Below are positions 40,331 through 45,916 of a DNA stretch of 45,916 nucleotides, one piece after another. Every line of letters starts with the position of its first letter. Position 1 is the stretch's first letter. Origin of the DNA: a virus. Location of the stretch: positions 1 to 45,916 of IMG/VR virus record IMGVR_UViG_3300048834_001291; one strand, 5' to 3'. Both the position numbers and the translations under genes were made by a program. The notes beneath the pieces are model-generated. The model did no database searches. It was given only the letters and a program-made list of their open reading frames with translations, and was not told the origin of the DNA.

Positions 40331-40548
40331 GGCTGCTCCCTTACGACGGGACGGCAGAACGCAGGGCTCGTGGTCCGAAACTCCCGTTCGCATTGGTCGA
40401 TGGCGTCCCGAAGCCTCGATGACGTGTGCCATCTGGTGACGCGGTTCACACACACGGAAAAGGCTCCAGGGATCAGGTTCTCCCCGGAATCGGGGACCAC
40501 GTTCGCGCCGCTCCGTTCCAGAAAGTCCAGACGTTGGGTGTCGGTCAT
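40327..40548 (-). CDS. Small early protein, unknown
   Basis: A 73-aa protein starting MTDTQRLDFLERSGANVVPDSG, an opening seen in many short phage proteins. The C-terminal half is Arg-rich with a helix LRDAIDQCEREF. ATG is preferred over an upstream open extension. Position suggests an early accessory role. Confidence 0.58.
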   Translation of the reverse strand: MTDTQRLDFLERSGANVVPDSGENLIPGAFSVCVNRVTRWHTSSRLRDAIDQCEREFRTTSPAFCRPVVREQP

Positions 40549-40618
40549 GCAGGACAAGGCCTCCTTCGCGCCGACCACAGAGGCCACGCTCGCGCGTGGC
40601 CCGTGGGGTCGAGGCGGA

Positions 40619-41446
40619 TCAAGCCGGAGGGATTCCCCGCAACGGTGCGATCGCCGTGGCGGTGTGGACGCGATTGACCACCATCGCCAGCGCGTCGCGC
40701 ACCGTGCGGTGCGGATTCACCATCTCGAACCAAAGCCCGAACTCCCCGCCGGCGAGCCGGTATCGCAGACGCGCCTGGATCTCGAACGCCTGCTCCTCCT
40801 CGAACACCGGCATCGCGAGCGTGAACTCGGCCGGCACCTCCAGTTCGCCGGATTTGGCCCGCTGTTCGTTCGTGAACGCGAACCGCACCGTGCCGTTCTG
40901 CGTCTTCTGGGCCGATCGGAACTCGACCTTCCCGTCGACTTCGATCGTGTTGATGATCTGGAGCAGGTCCGCGCCGTCCGGCTGCCTCACCGTCGAGAGG
41001 TTGTCCTCCAGGAACAACGCGAAGGCCTCCTGGCTCATTCGCTTCCGGTCCACCTCCCGCCATCGCTTCCATTCCTCGGCGATCTGGGGAACGAACACCG
41101 CCCGGTGCTGGCACCACCCCGGGACGCCCCCGTGGTAATCGAGAATGGCCGTGATCTTCCCGATTTCATTGCCGATCTCCGCGAAGATCCTGGTCTCGGT
41201 CGACTTGAAGTCGTTCACATACCGGGCGAAGGACTCCGCGGTCCCCAGATTCACGGTCGTCCGAATCCGCTGCGGCTCGTCCCGTTCCCATCCGGGGACG
41301 GATTTTGCGTCCCATCCCTTCGGAACGAGGATCATCGGCTCGCCGTTGAACCCTTCGGGCGGCGGTTGCGGTGCGGCGAGGCGCTGGGCGTGCTGGAACA
41401 CGGCGTCCGTGTCCACGAGTGGGGTTGGCTGCTGGCTGTTGTTCAT
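40619..41446 (-). CDS. DUF2303 family protein (YfdQ-like)
   Basis: A 275-aa protein of the DUF2303 family, found in many temperate phages and in the YfdQ prophage protein. The recognisable part is SFARYVNDFKSTETRIFAEI, then GKITAILDYHGG with HRAVF, a WKRWREVDRKRMSQEAFALFLEDN stretch (about residues 90-150) and the C-terminal FRFALTNEQRAKSG-like and LWFEMVNPHRTVRDAL segments. The biochemical role of the family is unknown. It is followed by a 70-base gap and preceded by another early gene. Confidence 0.8.
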   Translation of the reverse strand: MNNSQQPTPLVDTDAVFQHAQRLAAPQPPPEGFNGEPMILVPKGWDAKSVPGWERDEPQRIRTTVNLGTAESFARYVNDFKSTETRIFAEIGNEIGKITAILDYHGGVPGWCQHRAVFVPQIAEEWKRWREVDRKRMSQEAFALFLEDNLSTVRQPDGADLLQIINTIEVDGKVEFRSAQKTQNGTVRFAFTNEQRAKSGELEVPAEFTLAMPVFEEEQAFEIQARLRYRLAGGEFGLWFEMVNPHRTVRDALAMVVNRVHTATAIAPLRGIPPA

Positions 41447-41478
41447 CGTCGGGTCGGTTCTGGGTTTCGGCTGGGGTG

Positions 41479-41868
41479 TCAGGCAGTTCGGGCCCGCCCG
41501 GTTTCGGCGGGGCCATCGTCGGCGCCTCCGGGAATCGCCTGGGGCGTGAAGCGCAGTTCCCGCTGCCGCGGATCCTCCCGGCAGAGCTGGCCGTGCTCGT
41601 CGGCGAACCAGAAGGAGTCCGGGGTCTTCTCCGCCGGAATCTTCGGATTCAGGTCGTCCGTCATCACGACGGCGTTCGCCACCCGTCCGGCCGGTTGGAT
41701 CGTGAGCTTGAGGGTCAGACTCCCCGGCCTGCCGGTCGCCATGACGCCTGCCACGATGGCGGCGAGGTGTTCGCTGGCTTCCTCCAGCGCCTTCCCGCCC
41801 CGATGACGCTGGAGCGCGGAGAGGAAGCCGTTCTGCGGTGGTGCGATTTCGTTGTTCGTGGTTTTCAT
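41479..41868 (-). CDS. Early protein, unknown
   Basis: A 129-aa protein with a helical N-terminus (FLSALQRHRGGKALEEASEHLAAIVAGV), a beta-rich middle (SLTLKLTIQPAG, NAVVMTDDLNPKIP) and a short C-terminal tail. It is located between DUF2303 and the annealing-protein candidate. The ATG at MKTTNNE was selected because the extended upstream frame is antisense-like. Function unknown. Confidence 0.58.
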   Translation of the reverse strand: MKTTNNEIAPPQNGFLSALQRHRGGKALEEASEHLAAIVAGVMATGRPGSLTLKLTIQPAGRVANAVVMTDDLNPKIPAEKTPDSFWFADEHGQLCREDPRQRELRFTPQAIPGGADDGPAETGRARTA

Positions 41869-41893
41869 GGTTGTGGGAATCGGTCGGGCTGCC

Positions 41894-43192
41894 TCATGTC
41901 GGCTTGCCGCCAGCGCGGACGGCGGCGACGAAGGAACCGGTTCCCCGGGTGATCGCCACCAGCACCTGCGGGCAGGACTTCTCAACGTCCTCCAGCCCCT
42001 GGCACTGCGCGGTTTCGGGGAACATGCGATGGACACATTCCATCGCAGCCGCCTCGGTCAGGCCCTCGCGCTCGAGGATGCGCTTCACAGCCCCGAGGTT
42101 CCGGCGCTCGGGGGCCGAGCCCTGGGGTGTGGCGGGGTTTGGCTGGGGGGTGTGGGCCGCAGATGCCGGAGCCGCGTCCGGCCCGGCAGAGCCCGGCCCA
42201 CGTGTCCCATTGGCCCCTTTATCCGGGGGCGCGGAATGCTGCGGGGCAGGGCGGGCCTCGGGGCCGGCGGGCGCCTCACCCGCGGCACTCTCCGGCCGGG
42301 ACCGGTAGTCGGCCCATCGGGCTTCGCCGTCACGGATCGCCGTGTAGATCGATCGCAGGCTGGCGACCTCCTTCGGCGTGGTCTGCTCCAGCGGGTGCCC
42401 GAGGTAGGTCTCCAGCTCGGTCGGCGGCACCCCGATCTCGCCAAAGGCGTCCGTCAGCCGCTTCAACCGAGCCTTCGGGTCGTCTCCGCCCTTCTCACGG
42501 GTCTCGCGGATCACCGTCTCGGCCTCCTCGAGGATGTCCTGGGGGATGAGCCTCCACCCCGAGTTCCGGATCACCTTCGATTTCGCGGCGTTGACCTTGT
42601 TCGACAGCTCGTCATCGGTCGCCTTGACGATGAAAACCCGGTGGCCGCTGGACGTCTCGCGCTCGCTGACGACCTCCTGGCCGGCCCGGACCGAGCGCCG
42701 TTCCACGGTCTTCGAGAGCATCACCTCGTCCGAGTAGGACAGGTTCGTCTCCAGGTCGGTGACGGTGATCCTGACGATCCGCGACTGGTCGTCCTCCCAG
42801 GCGGTGATCACCGTCACGTCGACGTTCCGCCACACGCTCAACGCCTGTTCCGCGAACCGAATCGAGAACCCCTCGACGAAGTTGTCCTCCCACTGGTCCC
42901 CATCGCCCACCGGCCGGCGACCCTGTTTCTTCCAGTACATCGCCCCCTCGGCGAAGGCGGGCCGCTTGCATGCCTCCAGGATGGCGGCGCGTGCTGCCAG
43001 GATGGATCGGGGGCGCTGGAGGGCGATGACGAACTTCGCCTCGATCGTGGCCTTCGCCAGCGCGGCGGAGGCCGACGCGGCGATCTCGTGCGAGTTCGCC
43101 CGGGGTTGAACGGACAGGGGGGATGATGCGCTCATGGATTCGGTCTGCTGGGTTCGGGTTTGCTGTTCGGCGGCGATCGAGCTGCTTGCCAT
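41894..43192 (-). CDS. Candidate single-strand annealing/recombination protein
   Basis: A 432-aa protein. Residues about 30-230 (counted from the ATG at MASSSIAAEQQ) match a phage family with the signature ACKRPAFAEGAMYWKKQG, VEGFSIRFAEQALSVW, VTDLETNLSY and NKVNAAKSKVIRNSGWRLIP. I associate this pattern with RecT/ERF-like annealing proteins, which pair phage DNA ends for recombination, but this is from memory. The C-terminal 120 residues are a Pro/Ala-rich linker plus a helical domain (LGAVKRILEREGLTEAAAMECV). A later start at MSASSPLS (43135) is possible; the first start is preferred since it leaves a normal 48-base gap. Confidence 0.58.
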   Translation of the reverse strand: MASSSIAAEQQTRTQQTESMSASSPLSVQPRANSHEIAASASAALAKATIEAKFVIALQRPRSILAARAAILEACKRPAFAEGAMYWKKQGRRPVGDGDQWEDNFVEGFSIRFAEQALSVWRNVDVTVITAWEDDQSRIVRITVTDLETNLSYSDEVMLSKTVERRSVRAGQEVVSERETSSGHRVFIVKATDDELSNKVNAAKSKVIRNSGWRLIPQDILEEAETVIRETREKGGDDPKARLKRLTDAFGEIGVPPTELETYLGHPLEQTTPKEVASLRSIYTAIRDGEARWADYRSRPESAAGEAPAGPEARPAPQHSAPPDKGANGTRGPGSAGPDAAPASAAHTPQPNPATPQGSAPERRNLGAVKRILEREGLTEAAAMECVHRMFPETAQCQGLEDVEKSCPQVLVAITRGTGSFVAAVRAGGKPT

Positions 43193-43240
43193 ACGCAACC
43201 ACCCGCCGCCTCTGGTTGTGAGCCTCATGGGTGCCGGGAA

Positions 43241-43600
43241 TCAGGGGACGACGAGCCGGGCCGCCAGGTCACCCACCTTGCCTTTCCCTGGCAGGTAGCG
43301 AGTGCAGCAGGCCATGAACGTCGGGAAATGGATTCCGATGACGGTCCCTTCGCCCGTCTTCACGACAGGGATCGCCTCGTTCTGGATCCAGGTCTCCACC
43401 GTGCGCGGGGACCGGTTCACGATCGCCGCGAGTTCAACCGGGGTGAGGAGGCGCTGTCCCGGTCCCGCTCGAAGGATCTCCGCAGCCACCTTGGCGGCTT
43501 CGGCGGGTGGCACCCCACGGGCCGCCAGTCCGTCGACGAGGGCGAGGGTTTCCTCGACCGCCGATCGCGGGGGATCAGGTTTGCGAGGGGTGGGACGCAT
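43241..43600 (-). CDS. Helix-turn-helix protein
   Basis: A 119-aa protein with a MerR/excisionase-like helix-turn-helix (LLTPVELAAIVNRSPRTVETWIQNEAIPVVKTGEG, about residues 51-85) after a helical N-terminal region. It may be an excisionase or early regulator. It is one gene upstream of the annealing-protein candidate and six bases after the TAG of the preceding gene. Confidence 0.68.
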   Translation of the reverse strand: MRPTPRKPDPPRSAVEETLALVDGLAARGVPPAEAAKVAAEILRAGPGQRLLTPVELAAIVNRSPRTVETWIQNEAIPVVKTGEGTVIGIHFPTFMACCTRYLPGKGKVGDLAARLVVP

Positions 43601-43606
43601 ACGCTG

Positions 43607-43831
43607 CTAGGCGGCCATCTGGTTCCGGGCCCGTCGCCCGTCGACCTCGTCGATGTCGGGCCTTGGAAGCCTGAACGCGACGGCGAGCTTCTCGTTCAGG
43701 AGGTAGTTGCGGCTCACGCCCGGGCGCTTCTGAAGCTCGCCCTCCAGCGCCCGGCGGATGGCAGGGAACGGCCGGAACGGGATCGGAATGGGTTGAGCCC
43801 TCTTCGTTTTCGCAGGACTTGGCTTGGGCAC
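43607..43831 (-). CDS. Small regulator-like protein (RHH-like)
   Basis: A 74-aa protein from the GTG at VPKPSPAK. It has a beta strand (QPIPIPFRPFPAI) followed by two helices (RRALEGELQKRPG and SRNYLLNEKLAVAFRL), the order of Arc/MetJ-type ribbon-helix-helix proteins. A TTG start 36 bases upstream is possible but falls inside a dyad TTGAATC-AAAA-GATTCAA. It diverges from a second RHH-like gene on the plus strand. Confidence 0.6.
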   Translation of the reverse strand: MPKPSPAKTKRAQPIPIPFRPFPAIRRALEGELQKRPGVSRNYLLNEKLAVAFRLPRPDIDEVDGRRARNQMAA

Positions 43832-43849
43832 GCGGGTTCTAGTGCCTGA

Positions 43850-43867
43850 TTGAATCAAAAGATTCAA
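43850..43867. promoter_or_regulatory. Operator dyad between divergent RHH-like genes
   Basis: TTGAATC-AAAA-GATTCAA is a perfect 7-bp inverted repeat around four A residues. It lies 19 bases upstream of the GTG of the leftward gene. The intergenic region to the rightward gene is A/T-rich and also holds two GTGCAT direct repeats 15 bases apart (43879-43899). A likely control site for a small switch. Confidence 0.5.
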
Positions 43868-43928
43868 GAGATTTTGTGGTGCATAAAAACCAAGTGCATT
43901 TTCGAGCCAAATATGCGAAGGGAGTCTT

Positions 43929-44354
43929 ATGAGTCAGGCGCAAGTTAAGCCCTATTCCTTCAGAATCCGCGAGGATCTGGCGGAGCTTTGGGATGCTGCA
44001 TGCGAGGTCTACTCGGGCTCCATCAACGACATGCTGAACGAGTGCTTCGAGCGGTACGCGCCAGCCGTCATCGAGGCCAATGCCGCCAGTCGGGAGGCCG
44101 CCCTGCGCCGGTTCCGAGATCTGGCCGCACGACGCGGGGGCCAGGCTCCTACCGCCGAGGATGCCGTCGCGCAGAGCGGCGCGGCCGGCCTGACCGCGGC
44201 TGGGGTTCCAATACCTCCGCCGACAGCCATAGCTGCTTCGCCCAGCGGTAGTACACCTTCGCGAGCTTCCGGCGTTCGCCAGCGGGGAGGCTCCCCGCAA
44301 TCGCCTCAAGCCTCGGTTCGAGCCTCACGCGGACCCCGATCTGCTGCTGCATGA
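43929..44354 (+). CDS. Ribbon-helix-helix regulator
   Basis: A 141-aa protein. Residues 1-50 fit a ribbon-helix-helix domain: strand KPYSFRI, helix A EDLAELWDAACEVY, turn and helix B SINDMLNECFERYA. A helical linker (residues about 50-75) follows, and the last 65 residues are low-complexity (Ala, Pro, Ser, Arg). That tail overlaps, antisense, a minus-strand gene with a strong ribosome binding site, so the tail may be a by-product of coding on the other strand. The ATG follows GAAGGGAG by 4 bases. A repressor or Cro role in the lysis-lysogeny switch is an inference. Confidence 0.72.
   Translation: MSQAQVKPYSFRIREDLAELWDAACEVYSGSINDMLNECFERYAPAVIEANAASREAALRRFRDLAARRGGQAPTAEDAVAQSGAAGLTAAGVPIPPPTAIAASPSGSTPSRASGVRQRGGSPQSPQASVRASRGPRSAAA
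44149..44352 (-). CDS. Small protein antisense to the RHH gene tail
   Basis: A 67-aa basic protein with a helical middle (ERRKLAKVYYRWAKQLWLSAEVL) that looks like a genuine protein; similar small proteins with a WAKQL motif are familiar to me from verrucomicrobial genomes. AAGGAG lies 10 bases before the ATG. It overlaps nearly all of the low-complexity 3' part of the plus-strand RHH gene. Both may be expressed, but the C-terminal part of the RHH protein is less credible in this segment. Confidence 0.5.
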   Translation of the reverse strand: MQQQIGVRVRLEPRLEAIAGSLPAGERRKLAKVYYRWAKQLWLSAEVLEPQPRSGRPRRSARRHPRR

Positions 44355-44431
44355 ACTCCGATCTCCTTGCGCCCGACGGTTTCGCTCCGCGCTCAAGGTT
44401 TTCGTCGGGCGTGCGCGAGATCGTTGGAAAC

Positions 44432-44487
44432 GGGGGTGGACATCCGTAGTCCCACCCCGGGCTCGGTTGCTCACAAGTTGCTCACAA
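44432..44487 (+). repeat. Hairpin and tandem direct repeat before the DprA-like gene
   Basis: GGGGTGG (44433-44439) pairs with CCACCCC (44452-44458) in a 7-bp hairpin. Then GTTGCTCACAA occurs twice in tandem (44466-44476 and 44477-44487), about 60 bases upstream of the DprA-like gene. Could be a regulatory region or part of an attachment or junction site; no T-tract follows the hairpin. Confidence 0.35.
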
Positions 44488-44544
44488 GAGTCCTGATTCG
44501 CTTTGACCTGGAGGACGATCTTCGCTCCAAGGTGCGTACGACAA

Positions 44545-45243
44545 ATGTCCGACATGATCACCACGCACAACGCCGCCGAGCTGCTCGGACCGTTCAACGA
44601 GGTGGAGCTGAAGTTCGCGCCGAAGACCCTCTTTGTGGCGGGGGATACCGGGATCCTCGAAACCGGCGCGCGGGTCAGCCTCGTGGGCTCCAGAGCCGCG
44701 AGCCGTGATGGTCTTGCGCGTGCGAAAAAGCTGGCCCGAATGCTCGTCGAGCGCGGAGTGGTCGTTGTCAGCGGGCTGGCCAAGGGGATCGATGCGGCCG
44801 CCCATCTCGGCACGATCGAAGCCGGTGGCAAAACCGTTGCGGTGATCGGGACTCCCCTGAACCAGTGCTATCCGAAGGAGAACGCCGAGCTTCAGGCGCG
44901 AATCATGCGCGAGCACCTTTGCGTGTCGCAGTTCCCGGCCGGGTACCCGGTCCAGCCGAAGAACTTTCCGATTCGCAACCGCACGATGGCGCTGATTTCC
45001 GACGCCACCGTCATCGTTGAGGCCGGCGAGACCAGCGGGTCGCTCTCGCAGGGGTGGGAAGCTCTAAGGCTGGGGCGCCGACTGCTGATCATGAAGTCGC
45101 TCGCAGAGAGCCGCACCCTGAAGTGGCCGACCGAAATGGTCTCGTACGGCGCGGGAATCCTTTCGGATGACAACTTCGACGACTTCATCGATTCGCTGCC
45201 TGTGCGTGATCGCGACCTGAAGCCGTTCGACTTCGCCTTCTAG
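44545..45243 (+). CDS. DprA/Smf-like protein (ShosA-like)
   Basis: A 232-aa Rossmann-like DprA family protein without the extra SAM or winged-helix domains of housekeeping DprA. The core is VSLVGSRAASRDGLARAKKLARMLVERGVVVVSGLAKGIDAAAHLG (with GSR, SGLAKGID and HLG, all DprA landmarks), then AVIGTPL and PKNFPIRNRTMALISD and ETSGSL. It is followed, one base after its stop, by a phosphoribosyltransferase-like gene. This two-gene order is that of ShosA (DprA-like antitoxin) and ShosT (PRTase-like toxin), an antiphage toxin-antitoxin system known from phage satellites. Either of two nearby ATGs can start it. Confidence 0.8.
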   Translation: MSDMITTHNAAELLGPFNEVELKFAPKTLFVAGDTGILETGARVSLVGSRAASRDGLARAKKLARMLVERGVVVVSGLAKGIDAAAHLGTIEAGGKTVAVIGTPLNQCYPKENAELQARIMREHLCVSQFPAGYPVQPKNFPIRNRTMALISDATVIVEAGETSGSLSQGWEALRLGRRLLIMKSLAESRTLKWPTEMVSYGAGILSDDNFDDFIDSLPVRDRDLKPFDFAF

Positions 45244-45244
45244 G

Positions 45245-45916
45245 GTGAAATTCGCCGCGTTTCTGCAATACCGCCCTCGGTACATCGACGAGATGTCGTG
45301 GAAGTCTCAACGCATCCGTGATGCTGTAAAAAACGACGGGTTTATGAAGGTGACCGCTGAGCGGGGAGCGATGACGCGTCGGGCGCTCGAGTTCTTTGCC
45401 GAAGCGATAAAGCACGGAATCGATGGATCCCCGTTCCTCAAGCAGTACCTCGGGCCGGAAGTGCTTCTGGTGCCGATTCCGAGAAGCGCCCCGCTCAAAG
45501 ATCAGATGGCGCTCTGGGTGCCCAGGCGAATCTGCGAGGAGTTCGTGAAGGTTGGGCTCGGAGGTGCCGTTTTGCCCCTCCTGCGTCGCACGGAGGCTGT
45601 CCAGAAGGCGGCATTCGCGCGGCCCGGGGAACGTCCGACGCCAGCAACCCACTCCAGGAGCATCGCGGTTGACCGGGTGCAGGACCTGACGACGCTGCGG
45701 TTCACTCGGATCACCCTCGTTGACGACTTCGTCACGCGGGGGGCCACGTTTCTCGGTATGCAACCGGTTCTCGCGAGGGCCTTCCCCAAGCATCAGATAC
45801 GTTGTTTCGCCCTCGTCAGGACAGAGAGCTTCAAGCCGATCACGGGAATCCTACATCCCGTCGAGGGCACGCTTTCGGTCGACGACTGGGGGAAGCCGTC
45901 CTGCACGGTGCCGTAG
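45245..45916 (+). CDS. Phosphoribosyltransferase-like toxin (ShosT-like)
   Basis: A 223-aa PRTase-fold protein related to ComF. The PRPP-binding loop LVDDFVTRGAT (about residues 157-167) fits VDDv(t/s)TRGaT-type motifs, and an early strand VLLVPIPRS precedes it. Start is GTG, 1 base after the TAG of the DprA-like gene, so the two are cotranslated. By analogy with ShosT it would be toxic when freed from the DprA-like partner, but neither toxicity nor the substrate can be read from sequence. The gene ends at the last base of the window. Confidence 0.78.
   Translation: MKFAAFLQYRPRYIDEMSWKSQRIRDAVKNDGFMKVTAERGAMTRRALEFFAEAIKHGIDGSPFLKQYLGPEVLLVPIPRSAPLKDQMALWVPRRICEEFVKVGLGGAVLPLLRRTEAVQKAAFARPGERPTPATHSRSIAVDRVQDLTTLRFTRITLVDDFVTRGATFLGMQPVLARAFPKHQIRCFALVRTESFKPITGILHPVEGTLSVDDWGKPSCTVP

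Noticed and set aside
43600-43606. Another TACGCTG half-site near the HTH gene start
   Set aside because: The second arm is GGCGG rather than GCGTA, and the half-site consists of a start codon and short sequence shared by chance.

Overview
The window is a temperate, tailed double-stranded DNA phage (a prophage-like element of about 46 kb). It is very GC-rich and follows the siphophage plan: GpA-type terminase, lambda-type portal, S49 prohead protease, long tape measure and a frameshifted tail chaperone. The host cannot be read directly. The integrase ends in an LGNS...HYREL signature that I associate with Verrucomicrobiota integrases, so a verrucomicrobial host is a tentative inference. No tRNA, rRNA, CRISPR array or insertion sequence was found.

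Layout. Positions 1-3451 (+) hold a tyrosine recombinase followed by a two-gene restriction-modification pair (gamma-type adenine methyltransferase and a PD-(D/E)XK-like endonuclease). Positions 3588-28651 (all -, transcribed right to left) hold the packaging, head and tail module in canonical order: small and large terminase, gpW-like connector, portal, S49 protease, scaffold, major capsid, head completion and tail terminator genes, tail tube, a possible lysis/spanin group, tail chaperone G/GT, tape measure, distal tail, collagen-like fibre, BR0599/DUF2163, NlpC/P60 and tail tip. Positions 28674-34920 (-) hold a small XRE regulator and three operons: amidoligase + class II glutamine amidotransferase, DUF6908 + AAA+ ATPase with small genes, and a RarA/MgsA C-terminal-like protein. 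A shared 15-bp palindrome (TACGCTGACAGCGTA and variants) lies at the promoter of each. Positions 35111-36036 (+) hold a winged-helix gene and then about 500 bases without a credible gene, folded into a chain of strong hairpins with a loop-to-distal pairing and ended by an excellent intrinsic terminator: a candidate large structured RNA. Positions 36036-43831 (-) hold the early module: a glycosyltransferase resembling the TET-associated family, a ParB-like protein, a DnaC-type loader, a replication initiator, DUF2303, a candidate annealing protein and small regulators. Positions 43929-45916 carry a ribbon-helix-helix regulator (+), a small minus-strand gene antisense to its 3' end, and a DprA-like/phosphoribosyltransferase pair (+) that matches the ShosA/ShosT defence toxin-antitoxin architecture.

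How it fits together. The element carries candidate defence cargo at both ends (R-M beside the integrase, ShosTA-like at the other). Candidate modification enzymes lie in the middle: a base or protein glycosylation pair, and an amidoligase/amidotransferase pair that may share a regulator with an AAA+ ATPase. The most unusual items are the candidate structured RNA, the amidoligase regulon with its shared operator, the TAGT/ParB pair without a visible dioxygenase, and a textbook T-TTT-TTC slippery site in the tail chaperone.
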